NCBI RefSeq assembly: GCF_001704275.1
Contig: NZ_CP011533.1
Span: forward strand, 186,001 to 250,000
Direction of reading: 5' to 3'
From: Streptomyces noursei ATCC 11455
GTDB taxonomy: Bacteria; Actinomycetota; Actinomycetes; Streptomycetales; Streptomycetaceae
DNA: 64,000 nt
This document shows, one piece after another, positions 28,227 through 36,838 of the stretch. Position numbers and translations under genes: made by a program. The notes below the pieces were generated by a model. That model worked only from the letters and a program-made list of their open reading frames with translations. It made no database searches and was not told the origin of the DNA. Every line of letters begins with the position of its first letter. Within the stretch, counting starts at the first letter, position 1.

Positions 28227-29961
28227 ATGACGCTCCCTGAAAACGGCTCTGACCGCGCTTGCGTGAATCACCAGGTGAGGGGTGGGAACGCACGAACGTT
28301 TCGGCTTGGTGTTCCGCTGCGTGGTGATCAAGGCGATCGAGGATGTGCTGTTCCCTGGGGCCGATGTGCGAGTCGAGCGCGTCAGCGAATCCTTAGGCGA
28401 GCTCGTGGTTGAAGCGATGTCCACCAGTGGGCCGGGCCGTTGCCCAGACTGCCGACAGCGTGCGAGGCGCGTGCACAGTTCGTATCAACGACACCTCGCA
28501 GAGCGTCCGTTGGGCGCCCGCCGCGTGCTGGTCCGGCTCCGGGTACGGCGCTACTTCTGCGACCGCATGTCCTGTGCCCGCAAGACGTTCGCCGAACAGG
28601 TCGACGGTCTCACCGAGCGGCGACGCAGGTCGAGCGTGGGGCTGAAGACGTGGCTGCAATCGATCGCCACGGAACTGGGCGGACGTGCCGGTGAGCGGCT
28701 ATGCCGCCAGTTGCGCCTGACCGCAGGGCGAACCAGGCTGCTGGGCCTGCTGGAGGCGCCACCGGTGCCGACACGGGCGCCGCGTGTGCTCGGCGTCGAT
28801 GATTTTGCCTTCCGCAAGGGCCGCACCTACGGCACCGTCCTGGTGGATGCCGAAGCCGGCCGCGTCGTGGACGTGCTGCCCGACCGAACCGCCGAGACGC
28901 TCGCAGCCTGGCTGAAGGACCACCCGGGAGCGGAGATCATCTGCCGCGACCGCGCCACGGCCTACACCCGTGCGATCAAGGAAGCCGCCCCCAACGCCCG
29001 GGAAATTGCGGATCGTTGGCACTTGTTGCAGAACCTCTCTGCTGCAGTGGAGAAGACCTGCCACCAGCACCGGACCTGCCTGCGCAAACACGCCGAAGAG
29101 GAGGCCGGGGACAAGCCATCCGAACCGCCGACACTGGAGCTGCCACCGCCCGAGCTGCCCCGCACCCAGATCATCGAGCGCACCCGCCACCGCTACCAAG
29201 ACATCCATCAACTCCTCGACAAAGGCTGGACCATCAGCGCCATCGCCCGCCGCCTGAACCTCGACCGCCAGACCGTCCGCCGCTTCCGCGACACCGACCT
29301 CGACCAGCTGCTGGCCTCGGCCCGCGACCGACGCCCCAACGGAGTACTCGAACCGTTCAAGGCATACCTCAACGCCCGCTTCACCGAGACCCAGGGCCAA
29401 GTCAGCGGCGTCCGCCTGTTCCACGAGATCCGCGAACGCGGCTACCGCGGGAGCCGCCAGGTCGTGCGCAGACATCTCACCGCCCTCCGGGCAGGCACCG
29501 CCGAACCCGTCCGCGCCGACATCCCCAGCCCACGCAAGATCACGTCATGGATCATGCTGCCGCGCGACAAACTCACCGACAGCCAGGAAGAACGACTGCT
29601 CGGCGTCCGGCTGGCCTGCCCTGACATCACCCGAGCCTGCGACCTGGCCCGGGCCTTCGCCGAACTCGTCCGCCACCAGCGCGGATTCTTGCTGATGCAA
29701 TGGATCCGCCAAGCCGAACAGGACGCCCCGAAGCCCTTGCAGAGCTTTGCTGGCTCCCTCCGCCAAGACCTCGACGCGGTCACCGCCGGACTCACCCTGC
29801 CCTGGAGTTCCGGCGTCGTCGAAGGCCACGTGAACCGGATCAAAACCCTCAAACGAACGATGTACGGTCGAGCCTCTTTCAAACTCCTCCGCACCCGGGT
29901 CCTCACCCAGCCATGACGAACACGCAAGCGCGGTCAGAGCCGAAATCAGAGATCCTCATCA
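28227..29961 (+). mobile_element. ISL3-family element ISL3-1
   Basis: Inverted ends share the inner core CGGCTCTGACCGCGCTTGCG at about 28241-28262 and 29925-29947. The element sits in the hairpin region of the IS630-b frameshift site. No clean 8-bp duplication is readable. Boundaries are good to a few bases. Confidence 0.82.
28282..29916 (+). CDS. ISL3-1 transposase
   Basis: 544 residues. N-terminal zinc-ribbon (CPDCRQRARRVHSSYQRHLAERPLG, then RRYFCDRMSCARKTFAEQ). Helix-turn-helix WTISAIARRLNLDRQTVRRF near 340. Catalytic core VLGVDDFAFRKGRTYGTVLVD (Asp), IICRDRATAYTRAI (Asp), WSSGVVEGHVNRIKTLKRTMYGRA (Glu). Intact. The start may lie a few codons inside the listed one. Confidence 0.92.
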   Translation: MGTHERFGLVFRCVVIKAIEDVLFPGADVRVERVSESLGELVVEAMSTSGPGRCPDCRQRARRVHSSYQRHLAERPLGARRVLVRLRVRRYFCDRMSCARKTFAEQVDGLTERRRRSSVGLKTWLQSIATELGGRAGERLCRQLRLTAGRTRLLGLLEAPPVPTRAPRVLGVDDFAFRKGRTYGTVLVDAEAGRVVDVLPDRTAETLAAWLKDHPGAEIICRDRATAYTRAIKEAAPNAREIADRWHLLQNLSAAVEKTCHQHRTCLRKHAEEEAGDKPSEPPTLELPPPELPRTQIIERTRHRYQDIHQLLDKGWTISAIARRLNLDRQTVRRFRDTDLDQLLASARDRRPNGVLEPFKAYLNARFTETQGQVSGVRLFHEIRERGYRGSRQVVRRHLTALRAGTAEPVRADIPSPRKITSWIMLPRDKLTDSQEERLLGVRLACPDITRACDLARAFAELVRHQRGFLLMQWIRQAEQDAPKPLQSFAGSLRQDLDAVTAGLTLPWSSGVVEGHVNRIKTLKRTMYGRASFKLLRTRVLTQP

Positions 29962-29964
29962 GGG

Positions 29965-30505
29965 TGTCGTACAACGCCAGGACGCGGTGCATCTTGGCGA
30001 TGAACTCCGGGTCGGTGGACGCCTTCCAGGTCGTGGTGGTCTTCCAGGAGACCTTGCCCTCGCGCAGGATCCGACGCAGGGTCTCTCGGCTGATGGACGT
30101 GGTGACGTTCTGCCTGACCAGATGCTCGGCGAGCTTGGCAAGGCTCCAGGTGGAGAACGCGGTGATCTTCCAGTCGGTGGGGGACGTCCGGGCGATCAGG
30201 CAGATGTGCTCACGCACCTCATCGCTGATCGTCTTGGGACGTCCCCCGCTCCATTTTGGGTCCAGCGCGTCAAACCCCCGCTCGTTGAAGGCGTGGATGA
30301 CCTCGCGAACGTAGTCCTCTCCGACCTGCATCAATGTCGTGATGTCCTTGACCGTCTGGCCCTGGGCGGACATGAGGACCACGATCGCCCGGCGGAGTTT
30401 CACCGGGTCCCTCGCGCTCCGGCTGATCCGCTGCAGCTTCCGGCCCTCGTCCACTGCGACCGGCCGGACGAACACACTCGGTCGACGTCCCACAACCACC
30501 TCCAA
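29965..30505 (-). pseudogene. IS630-b transposase, N-terminal half
   Basis: From 30505: MEVVVGRRPSVFVRPVAVDEGRKLQRISRSARDPVKLRRAIVVLMSAQGQTVKDITTLMQVGEDYVREVIHAF, winged-helix part VSWKTTTTWKASTDPEFIAKMHRVLALYD. It is cut at YDT by ISL3-1. In the twin at 56731-57294 the same half joins the catalytic half by a -1 frame change. Confidence 0.88.
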
Positions 30506-30580
30506 GACCAGGACTTGGAGACAGTCTGCTCGCCGACGACCAGCACATCGATTACCCGACCAAGGCTGTGTGACGAGCCA

Positions 30581-32032
30581 CTAGCTAGAGGGAGTTCGGC
30601 GGAGCAGTGCGACCGCTACAAGTGCCGCGGCGAGGTAGACGGCACCACCCGCGCCGAAGGCCCATGCGTAGCCGGCCACCACGTCGGTCTGTGTGGCCGC
30701 TACCGCCATCAGTGCAGCCAGCCCAACCGTGGGGCCCAGCTCCATCGCGGTGTTCATGACGCCGCCCGCTAGGCCAGCTTGGTGACCGGGTACGTCCGCG
30801 GTGGTAAGGACGGCCGATCCGGAGAAGACGAGCGAGGTGCCAGCCGGCAACAGGATCAGACCAGGCAGCAGGCCAAGGGCAAAGGAGGTGTCGTGGTCGA
30901 GGCCAGCAAGCAGGGCCAGCCCCACAGCGCCTATAACCAGACCCGCGACAGTTACCCTGCCCGCCCCGAACCGGCCAACCAGCGCTGCCGCCGCACGATT
31001 CGTCGCGATCAATGCGACGGTGAACGGCAGGAACGCGCCCGCTGTCGCCAGCGGCGACCAACTGCGAATCTGCTGAAGGTAGAGCGCGAGCAGGACGGTT
31101 ACCAGGCCAATGCCGGCCGCCGCAAGCATGACCCCGGCCAGCCCCACGATGCGGTGTGGCGTGCGGATGAACCCAGGCGGCAGCAGTGGGTGGCGGACGC
31201 GACGTTCCAGGGCGAGGAACGCGCCGAGCAGCACAGCGCCGATGGCGAGCGGGACAAGCACGGTAGCCGAGCCCCAGGGGCGGTCTTCGCTGACGATCAG
31301 CCCGTAGCTGGCGAGGGAGATGCCGAGCGTGGCGAGCACGGCGCCAGCGGGATCCAGACCAGGGCGGGCCTGGGACTCTGTGGCGGGCCCGTCCGGCAGC
31401 AGGTGCCGGGTCACAGCCAAGGCCAGGGCGGCGACGAGGACAGGCACAGCGAACATCCAGCGCCACGAGATCCAGGTGGTGACCGCGCCCGAGGTGAGGG
31501 TGCCCACCGCCGCGCCGAGCACGGACACGCCACCCCAGGTGGCCATCGCCCGGCTGAAGCGGGCCGGCTCAGGGAAGACCGCGCGCAGGGCCGCCAGCGC
31601 CGCGGGCGCAGTCAGTGCCGCCCCGACTCCCTGTCCGAAGCGTACGGCCACCAGTGCCTCGAAGGTGGGTGCAAAGGCGGCTGTCGCGGAGGCGAGCCCG
31701 AAGAGGGACAGCCCAACCATGAACAGCCGCCGCCCACCGTACCGGTCTGCGAGTCGCCCGCCGAATAGCAGCAGCCCGCTGTAGGGCAGCCCGTACGCCG
31801 TCTGAATCAGCACCAGATCCGCTGAGCTGAGGTCGAGTTCTCGTGCGATGTCGGGCAGGGGGATCGAGATCAGGGTGATGGTGAAGATCAGAGTCGCTTG
31901 GACGATGGCAAGCACTGCGAATGCGAGGCCGGTGGCCGGGCGCGGGCGCCCGGTTCTGACGCCAGTGGCTACATTCTGATTGCTTGTGGAGAGGGGCTGT
32001 TCGGTGATGCTGTCTTGGGGCGCTATGGGCAT
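30581..32032 (-). CDS. MFS-B: DHA2-type exporter
   Basis: 483 residues from ATG 32032 with AAGGAG upstream. 14 predicted membrane segments. Motifs GGRLADRYGGRRLFMVG, VRFGQGVGAALTAPAALAALRA, LPAGTSLVFSGSAVLTTADVPGHQAGLAGGVMNTAMELGPTVG. Close paralogue of MFS-A. Its start is 27 bp after the flavoenzyme stop, so the two form an operon. IS630-b is inserted at the very end: the stop TAG overlaps the duplicated CTAG (30581-30584), leaving the protein complete. Confidence 0.93.
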   Translation of the reverse strand: MPIAPQDSITEQPLSTSNQNVATGVRTGRPRPATGLAFAVLAIVQATLIFTITLISIPLPDIARELDLSSADLVLIQTAYGLPYSGLLLFGGRLADRYGGRRLFMVGLSLFGLASATAAFAPTFEALVAVRFGQGVGAALTAPAALAALRAVFPEPARFSRAMATWGGVSVLGAAVGTLTSGAVTTWISWRWMFAVPVLVAALALAVTRHLLPDGPATESQARPGLDPAGAVLATLGISLASYGLIVSEDRPWGSATVLVPLAIGAVLLGAFLALERRVRHPLLPPGFIRTPHRIVGLAGVMLAAAGIGLVTVLLALYLQQIRSWSPLATAGAFLPFTVALIATNRAAAALVGRFGAGRVTVAGLVIGAVGLALLAGLDHDTSFALGLLPGLILLPAGTSLVFSGSAVLTTADVPGHQAGLAGGVMNTAMELGPTVGLAALMAVAATQTDVVAGYAWAFGAGGAVYLAAALVAVALLRRTPSS

Positions 32033-32059
32033 GGTGAGGTTTCTCCTTGGCCTTCAAGG

Positions 32060-33073
32060 TCAGGGCAGTTGGGGGATCGCCCTGGTAGAGGCCGGGGACT
32101 TCTCGACTGCTGTGTCGTGGTCCTCGACGGCCCGTTCGACGTCCTCCTGGAGGAGGTCGTGGTTGATGGCAATGGCGGCCGCCGATCCCATCCCGGCTGC
32201 GGTGACCACCTGGGCCCGGGGATCAGTAACGTTGCCTACCGCCCAAACCCCAAAGACGTTGGTACGGCCGGTAGTGTCGGTGACCACCCAGCCCCCTTCG
32301 TTCTTCTCGCATCCGAGGTCAGTGAGCAGGGCATCGTTTGGCACCATGCGGGGGAAGAGGAAGACCACGCTGCGGGGCACGATGTGGCCCTCGGCCAGTT
32401 CGACCCCGCGTAGCCGGTCCTCGTCCACCACAAGCTGCTTGATCAGGCCCTCGGCGATGCGTACGCCATAGGCCCTCAGTTGCTCGCGTGCCTGGCCGGT
32501 CACTTCCAGGGTGTGGGGAAAGAAGACGACGTCGTCGGACCACTGCCGTAGCAGCAGTGCGTGCTCCACGGCGTTCGGGTGGGTTCCGAGCACTCCGAGG
32601 GGCTGGTCGCGTACTTCGTAGCCGTGGCAGTACGGGCAGAACAGCAGGTCCTTTCCCCAGCGTTCATGTACGCCGGGGATCTTGGGCAATTCGTCACGCA
32701 GCCCGGTGGCCACGAGAACCCGGCGGGCCTTGAGGACAGGTCCGCCCTCCAGGTGGACGAAGAAGCCTTGGGCAATATGGTCCACCCGGCCCTCGATTAG
32801 CTTCACCCCATACCGGGCCACCTCGTCCCGACCCACCGCCAGCAGCGACGCTGGCGACATACCATCCCTGGACAAGAAACCCTGCATATGACTGGCCGGG
32901 GCGTTGCGGGGTTGGCCGGCATCTACCACCGCCACTCGGCGGCGGGCTCGGCCCAGCACGAGCGCAGCGTTCAAACCACCCGCCCCGGCGCCGACCACCA
33001 CCACGTCGTAGACCGACTCGTCTGGCCCGTCGTTCTTCGCACCCTGTTGTGCGTCGTTCCTTGGCTCGCTCAC
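32060..33073 (-). CDS. FAD disulfide oxidoreductase, CxxC-His type (B)
   Basis: 337 residues from GTG 33073, chosen for GGAGGTG upstream and equal length to its paralogue at 57572. Thioredoxin-reductase fold: FAD motif VVVVGAGAGGLNAALVL (about 24-40), ATG motif LVATGLRDELP, redox motif C146-P-Y-C149-H150-GYE, second FAD motif VFGVWAVGNVTDPRAQVVTAAGMGSAAAIAIN. The usual NADPH motif (GGGxSA) is replaced by GVLGTHPNAV. CxxC followed by His is the pattern of the dithiol oxidases GliT, HlmI and DepH rather than of thioredoxin reductase (CxxCD). I infer a dithiol-oxidising resistance enzyme; a thioredoxin reductase-like role is not excluded. Operon partner of MFS-B. Confidence 0.85.
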   Translation of the reverse strand: MSEPRNDAQQGAKNDGPDESVYDVVVVGAGAGGLNAALVLGRARRRVAVVDAGQPRNAPASHMQGFLSRDGMSPASLLAVGRDEVARYGVKLIEGRVDHIAQGFFVHLEGGPVLKARRVLVATGLRDELPKIPGVHERWGKDLLFCPYCHGYEVRDQPLGVLGTHPNAVEHALLLRQWSDDVVFFPHTLEVTGQAREQLRAYGVRIAEGLIKQLVVDEDRLRGVELAEGHIVPRSVVFLFPRMVPNDALLTDLGCEKNEGGWVVTDTTGRTNVFGVWAVGNVTDPRAQVVTAAGMGSAAAIAINHDLLQEDVERAVEDHDTAVEKSPASTRAIPQLP

Positions 33074-33124
33074 GGCGATCACCTCCGGTACGAAGGCTGC
33101 GGCCAGAACCCACGAGCGACAACT

Positions 33125-33145
33125 TTTGTTGCCGTTTCGGGGACA
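33125..33145 (-). promoter_or_regulatory. 21-bp shared element, site B
   Basis: Minus strand TGTCCCCGAAACGGCAAC then AAA. It lies 51 bp upstream of the flavoenzyme GTG and 19 bp from the divergent regulator start. The regulator side has TGCAAT ending 7 nt before its ATG, compatible with a leaderless promoter whose -35 region this element would cover. Confidence 0.72.
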
Positions 33146-33164
33146 GGCGCGGTGCAATGGAGGT

Positions 33165-33788
33165 ATGGAGCACTCCCCTGTCGTCGCCCAAGCTCTCGCC
33201 GATGTCGGCCCTCGCCTCAAGCGGTTGCGCACTGAGCGCAGCGTGACCCTGGCCGCGTTGTCTGAAGCCACCGGCATTTCCAAGAGCACCCTGTCCCGGC
33301 TGGAATCCGGCCAACGCCGCCCCAGCCTGGAACTCCTCCTGCCTATCGCTCAAGCCCACCAGGTTCCCCTGGATGAACTGGTCGGCGCCCCTGAGGTGGG
33401 CGATCCCCGCATCCGCCTGACCCCCAAGAAGGTGGATGGCAACACGGTCCTTCCTCTGACCCAGCACCCGGGCCCGCTACAGCCATACAAGACCGTCATT
33501 CCGGCGCACCGGGACACACCCGATCCGTGCACCCACGAGGGCTACGAGTGGCTCTACGTGCTGGCCGGACGCCTGCGCCTGGTGTTGGCCGACCACGACT
33601 TGGTTCTAGGCCCGGGCGAAGTCGCCGAGTTCGACACCCGCCTGCCACATTGGTTCGGCAGCACCGGCGACGGCCCCGTGGAAATCCTCAGCCTCTTTGG
33701 GCGCCAAGGCGAACGCATGCACGTCCGTGCCAGGCCAAGCGCTCGCAAGCGGCCCGCTCCTGACCGCCCAGGTCAAGCGGAGATCTGA
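33165..33788 (+). CDS. XRE-cupin transcription regulator (B)
   Basis: 207 residues from ATG 33165 (MEHSPVVAQALADVG). HTH: RLKRLRTERSVTLAALSEATGISKSTLSRLESGQRRPSLELLLPIAQAHQVPLDELVG. Cupin: PCTHEGYEWLYVLAGRLRLVLADHDLVLGPGEVAEFDTRLPHWFGSTGDGPVEILSLFG. Almost the same as regulator D, differing mostly after the cupin. Divergent from the flavoenzyme-exporter operon across the 21-bp element, so probably its direct regulator. The GGAGG before the ATG is too close (1 nt) to act as a normal ribosome site. Confidence 0.93.
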   Translation: MEHSPVVAQALADVGPRLKRLRTERSVTLAALSEATGISKSTLSRLESGQRRPSLELLLPIAQAHQVPLDELVGAPEVGDPRIRLTPKKVDGNTVLPLTQHPGPLQPYKTVIPAHRDTPDPCTHEGYEWLYVLAGRLRLVLADHDLVLGPGEVAEFDTRLPHWFGSTGDGPVEILSLFGRQGERMHVRARPSARKRPAPDRPGQAEI

Positions 33789-33939
33789 CCGTCAGCGCCA
33801 GTCGACCAGGCCCTTCCCTCGCCCCACCGGGCAATGCAAGCGCCGGCATGCAGGGATGTTGCGATATCGGCAACGCTATTTGCGTGTGTTTCGCCACGGG
33901 GCGCACCGTGTTCCTGGCGGTATCCCGACCGCTGTGAGG

Positions 33940-34452
33940 ATGGTGGCGATGATGATGGGTGCCCGACTTAGCCGCGCGGCATCGTTCTGGTTCCTCACGG
34001 CGACGCTGGTGGCGGTGATGGCCGCAGCCGGTGCGCCCTCCCCGCTGTACGTGGTTTACCAGGCGCAGTAGGGCTTCTCGGCCGGCATGGTGACGGTGGT
34101 CTTCGCCGTCTTCGTCTTCACCCTGCTGCTTGCCCTGCTCATCGTCGGAAAGGTGTCGGACTATGTCGGCCGACGCCCTGTGGTGATTGTGGCCCTGTTG
34201 GTCGAGGCGATGAGCATGGTGGTGTTCATCGCTGCCGATGGTGTGGGCTGGCTGCTGGCCGCGCGTGCCGTACAGGGACTGGCCACCGGTGCGGCGATAG
34301 GTCCCCTCAGCGCTGCCCTGGTCGACCTGCGACCAGCCCGCCGCCAGGGCCTGGGGGAGCTGGTGGCCAGCACCGCCCCACCTATCGGAAATGGCTCGGG
34401 GCGCTGGGAGCGGGGCTGCTCGTGGAATACGGTCCCGCCCCCACCACCTTGC
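33940..34452 (+). pseudogene. MFS transporter N-terminal half, decayed
   Basis: MVAMMMGARLSRAASFWFLTATLVAVMAAAGAPSPLYVVYQAQ, then an in-frame TAG at about 34069, then GFSAGMVTVVFAVFVFTLLLALLIVGKVSDYVGRRPVVIVALLVEAMSMVVF. A frame change near 34390 precedes LGALGAGLLVEYGPAPTTL. IS5-C cuts the gene at 34453. The motif GKVSDYVGRRPVV identifies the family. Confidence 0.88.
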
Positions 34453-35502
34453 GGCGTGGTGCGCGACAGTGATCGTAGTTTGGGGCCGTGACGTGAAGAG
34501 GGCCGTACGGGTTAGGGAGGTTGTGACGCAATCCTTGTCCCGTACGGCCTTTTCGCATCCTATCTGTACCGGCATCTCGCGGAGGCAACTCGGCAAGATC
34601 ATCACCGAGTTGGTGGGACCGTGGCTGGCGCGGGAGGAGTCTCGGCTGTGTGAACGTCGAGGTCACGAGCGTGTGCGGGCCGAGGGCGGAGGCCCGGACC
34701 ATCAGCTGGTTTTCACCGATCGGGTGATCACCACCCTGGTCATCTTGCGCTTCCAGCTCCCGCACGCAGCCCTTGCCGTCTTCTACGGTGTCGATCGCTC
34801 CACCGTCACCCGTGCCGTCCATGAGATCCGGCCGCTGCTCGCCGCCCGCGGATTCGCTGTGCCCGGCAAGCCTGGGTTGCGGCTGCGGACCCTGGCCGAT
34901 GTCTTCGCCTACGCGGCGGCGGCAGGTGTCGAGTTGCGGATCGACGGGACCGAAGTGCAGGTTCGCCGTCCCCGGGCCGGCCGGCCCGGACGCCGGGCCT
35001 TCGTCTCCGGCAAGCGTAAGCAGAACACGAAGAAGACCACTGTGATCAGCGACGGGGCGGGCCGCACCCTGTGGACTGGAGCAGTTCGCCCAGGCCGCAT
35101 GCATGACCAAACTGCGCTCAAAACCGAAGGATCGGCGACCTGTTCCCCCGGTATCCGCAAGTCAAAGCCCAGGTCGACGCCGGGTACCGGGGTCTGGCCA
35201 AGGACTTTCCCGACCAGGTGACCGCACCACCGAAGAGGCCCGGAAAGAGTGCCGATGCCGTGGATATCGCTGCCTGGGAACAGGCACGCAAGACCCAGTC
35301 CTCAGCCAGGATCCCCGTCGAGCACGTCAATGCCGAACACAAGGCATGGCGCCCTCTCCAACGCTGGATCGGACGCCGCGAGTACTACGACCAAACCCAC
35401 CTCGCCATCGCCAGTCTGGTCTCCGACCGCACCGCCATCCGGTAAACACCACCCACCACCCCACCAGACCGGCACCCCCAAACCCCAGTCGCGCACCACG
35501 CC
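34453..35502 (+). mobile_element. IS5-family element IS5-C (copy 1)
   Basis: Inverted ends GGCGTGGTGCGCGAC at 34453 and the complement ending 35502. A nearly identical inverted copy is at 42294-43342. Confidence 0.88.
34493..35445 (+). CDS. IS5-C transposase (two frames, -1 shift)
   Basis: Frame 1 (34493-35221): VREVVTQSLSRTAFSHPICTGISRRQLGKII, helix-turn-helix HAALAVFYGVDRSTVTRAVHEIRPLL, first Asp in LRIDGTEVQVRRP. The DDE reading then passes by a -1 shift after TEG (near 35131) to IGDLFPRYPQVKAQVDAGYRGLAKDFPDQV and ends in frame 2 (to 35445) with VEHVNAEHKAWRPLQRWIGRREYYDQT. Both copies in the window have the same arrangement, which fits programmed frameshifting known in part of the IS5 family, or a shared mutation. 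Confidence 0.8.
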
Positions 35503-36832
35503 GTCAGCTTCCGGTATGGCCGGCGAAGCCAGCTCCAGCAGGCGATGCTGGTGGCGATTGGCCGCCTCCTGGCTGGGCGGGCGGGCTCCCGTCTCGCCGG
35601 CATGCTGCACTGCCCGGTCAGCCCGAACACCCTGCTCAGACGCGTCCGGGCCTTGCCGGCCAACCCACCGAACAGAAGTCCGCGGGTGCTTGGGGCGGAT
35701 GACTTTGCTCTCAAACGCGGTCATGTCTACGGCACCGTCCTCATCGACATCGAGGCAGGCCGCGCCGTGGACGTACTGCCAGATCGCACCGCAGAGACCT
35801 TCACCGCCTGGCTGCAACAACACCCCAGGGCCGAGATCGTCTGCCGGGACCGGGCCAGCGCCTACGCGGAGGCAGTCCGCACCGCCGCACCGGAAGCGGT
35901 CCAGATCGCAGACCGCTTCCACCTCTGGCTGAACCTCTGCAAGACGGTAGAGAAGTGCGTCGTCGCCCATCGCCGCTGTCTCACCCCACCTGAGGAAGAG
36001 GCCCAGGACGAGGTGACGGAGCCACCTGCCGGGCCACCGGTCATCGAGGGCAAGCGGGCGGCGAACACCCGGCGAAACTTCGCCGCGGTGCACGAGATGT
36101 ACGACAAGGGTGTCGCCATCGAGGTGATCTCGAAGGCGCTGCGAATGGACCGCAAGACGGTACGCAAGTATGCCCATGCGGCCGCTGTCGAGGACCTGTT
36201 GCGCCCACCACGGCAGAAGCGGAACATGCTGCAGCCCTGGGCCGAGTACCTCAACATGCGCTGGCAGGAAGGCTGCACCGACAGCGGACGGCTGTTCCGC
36301 GAGATCCAGCAACGCGGCTATCGGGGCAGCAGCCGCAGCGTCCGCCGCTGGCTCGAACCCCTGCGATCCTCCGAGGCCCCTACACCCAAGAGGTCCGCGG
36401 CACCCACCGTCCGGCAGGTCGTCAGCTGGCTCACCCGCCACCCCGACAACTTCGCCTCCGGCCAGCAACTCCGCCTCAAGTGCGTCCTGACTGTTTGCCC
36501 CGAACTCGCCGATCTCCGCAGGCATATCGGGGACTTCGCCAGGATGATGAAGAACCTCGACGGCCACCTCCTGTCACGCTGGATCAAGGCAGCCAAGGGC
36601 AGCGAACTGCCACCCCTGCACAGCTTCGCCAGCAACCTCAACAAGGACTTCGACGCCGTGACCGCCGGCCTGACCCTGCCCTACTCCAGCGGCATGGTTG
36701 AAGGGCATGTAAATCGGGTCAAATTCCTCAAACGCCAGGGTATGGGCGAGCCAACTTCGACCTCCTCCGGCGGCGTGTGTTGCTCACCCCGTAGCGGTCA
36801 CGCTCGGTCATCCCGAAATGTTGCTCAGAGCC
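35503..36832 (+). pseudogene. ISL3-2 transposase, 5' truncated and frameshifted
   Basis: Begins in the middle of the protein (YGRRSQLQQAMLVAIGRLLAGRAGSRLAG) because IS5-C removed the first 100 or so residues. Core VLGADDFALKRGHVYG, IVCRDRASAYAEAV and YSSGMVEGHVNRVKFLKRQG is present. A one-base change near 36740 then replaces the normal end. The terminal repeat GGTCATCCCGAAATGTTG ends at 36832. Close relative of ISL3-3. Confidence 0.88.
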
Positions 36833-36838
36833 TTACGG

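Larger units (their letters stand above)
27655..30581 (-). mobile_element. IS630-family element IS630-b, disrupted by ISL3-1
   Basis: Ends TGGCTCGTCACGCTGTCTTGG (27656) and the complement near 30580, flanked by TA within CTAG at both sides. The uninterrupted twin is at 56178-57370. Confidence 0.9.

Noticed and set aside
32060..33073. Calling the flavoenzyme a standard thioredoxin reductase (trxB)
   Set aside because: The active site is CxxC-His rather than CxxC-Asp and the NADPH motif is missing, so the name would mislead.
33861..33885. Inverted segment GTTGCGATATCGGCAAC as a sixth regulator site
   Set aside because: It shares only the GTTGC half with the 21-bp element, has different spacing and precedes a pseudogene.
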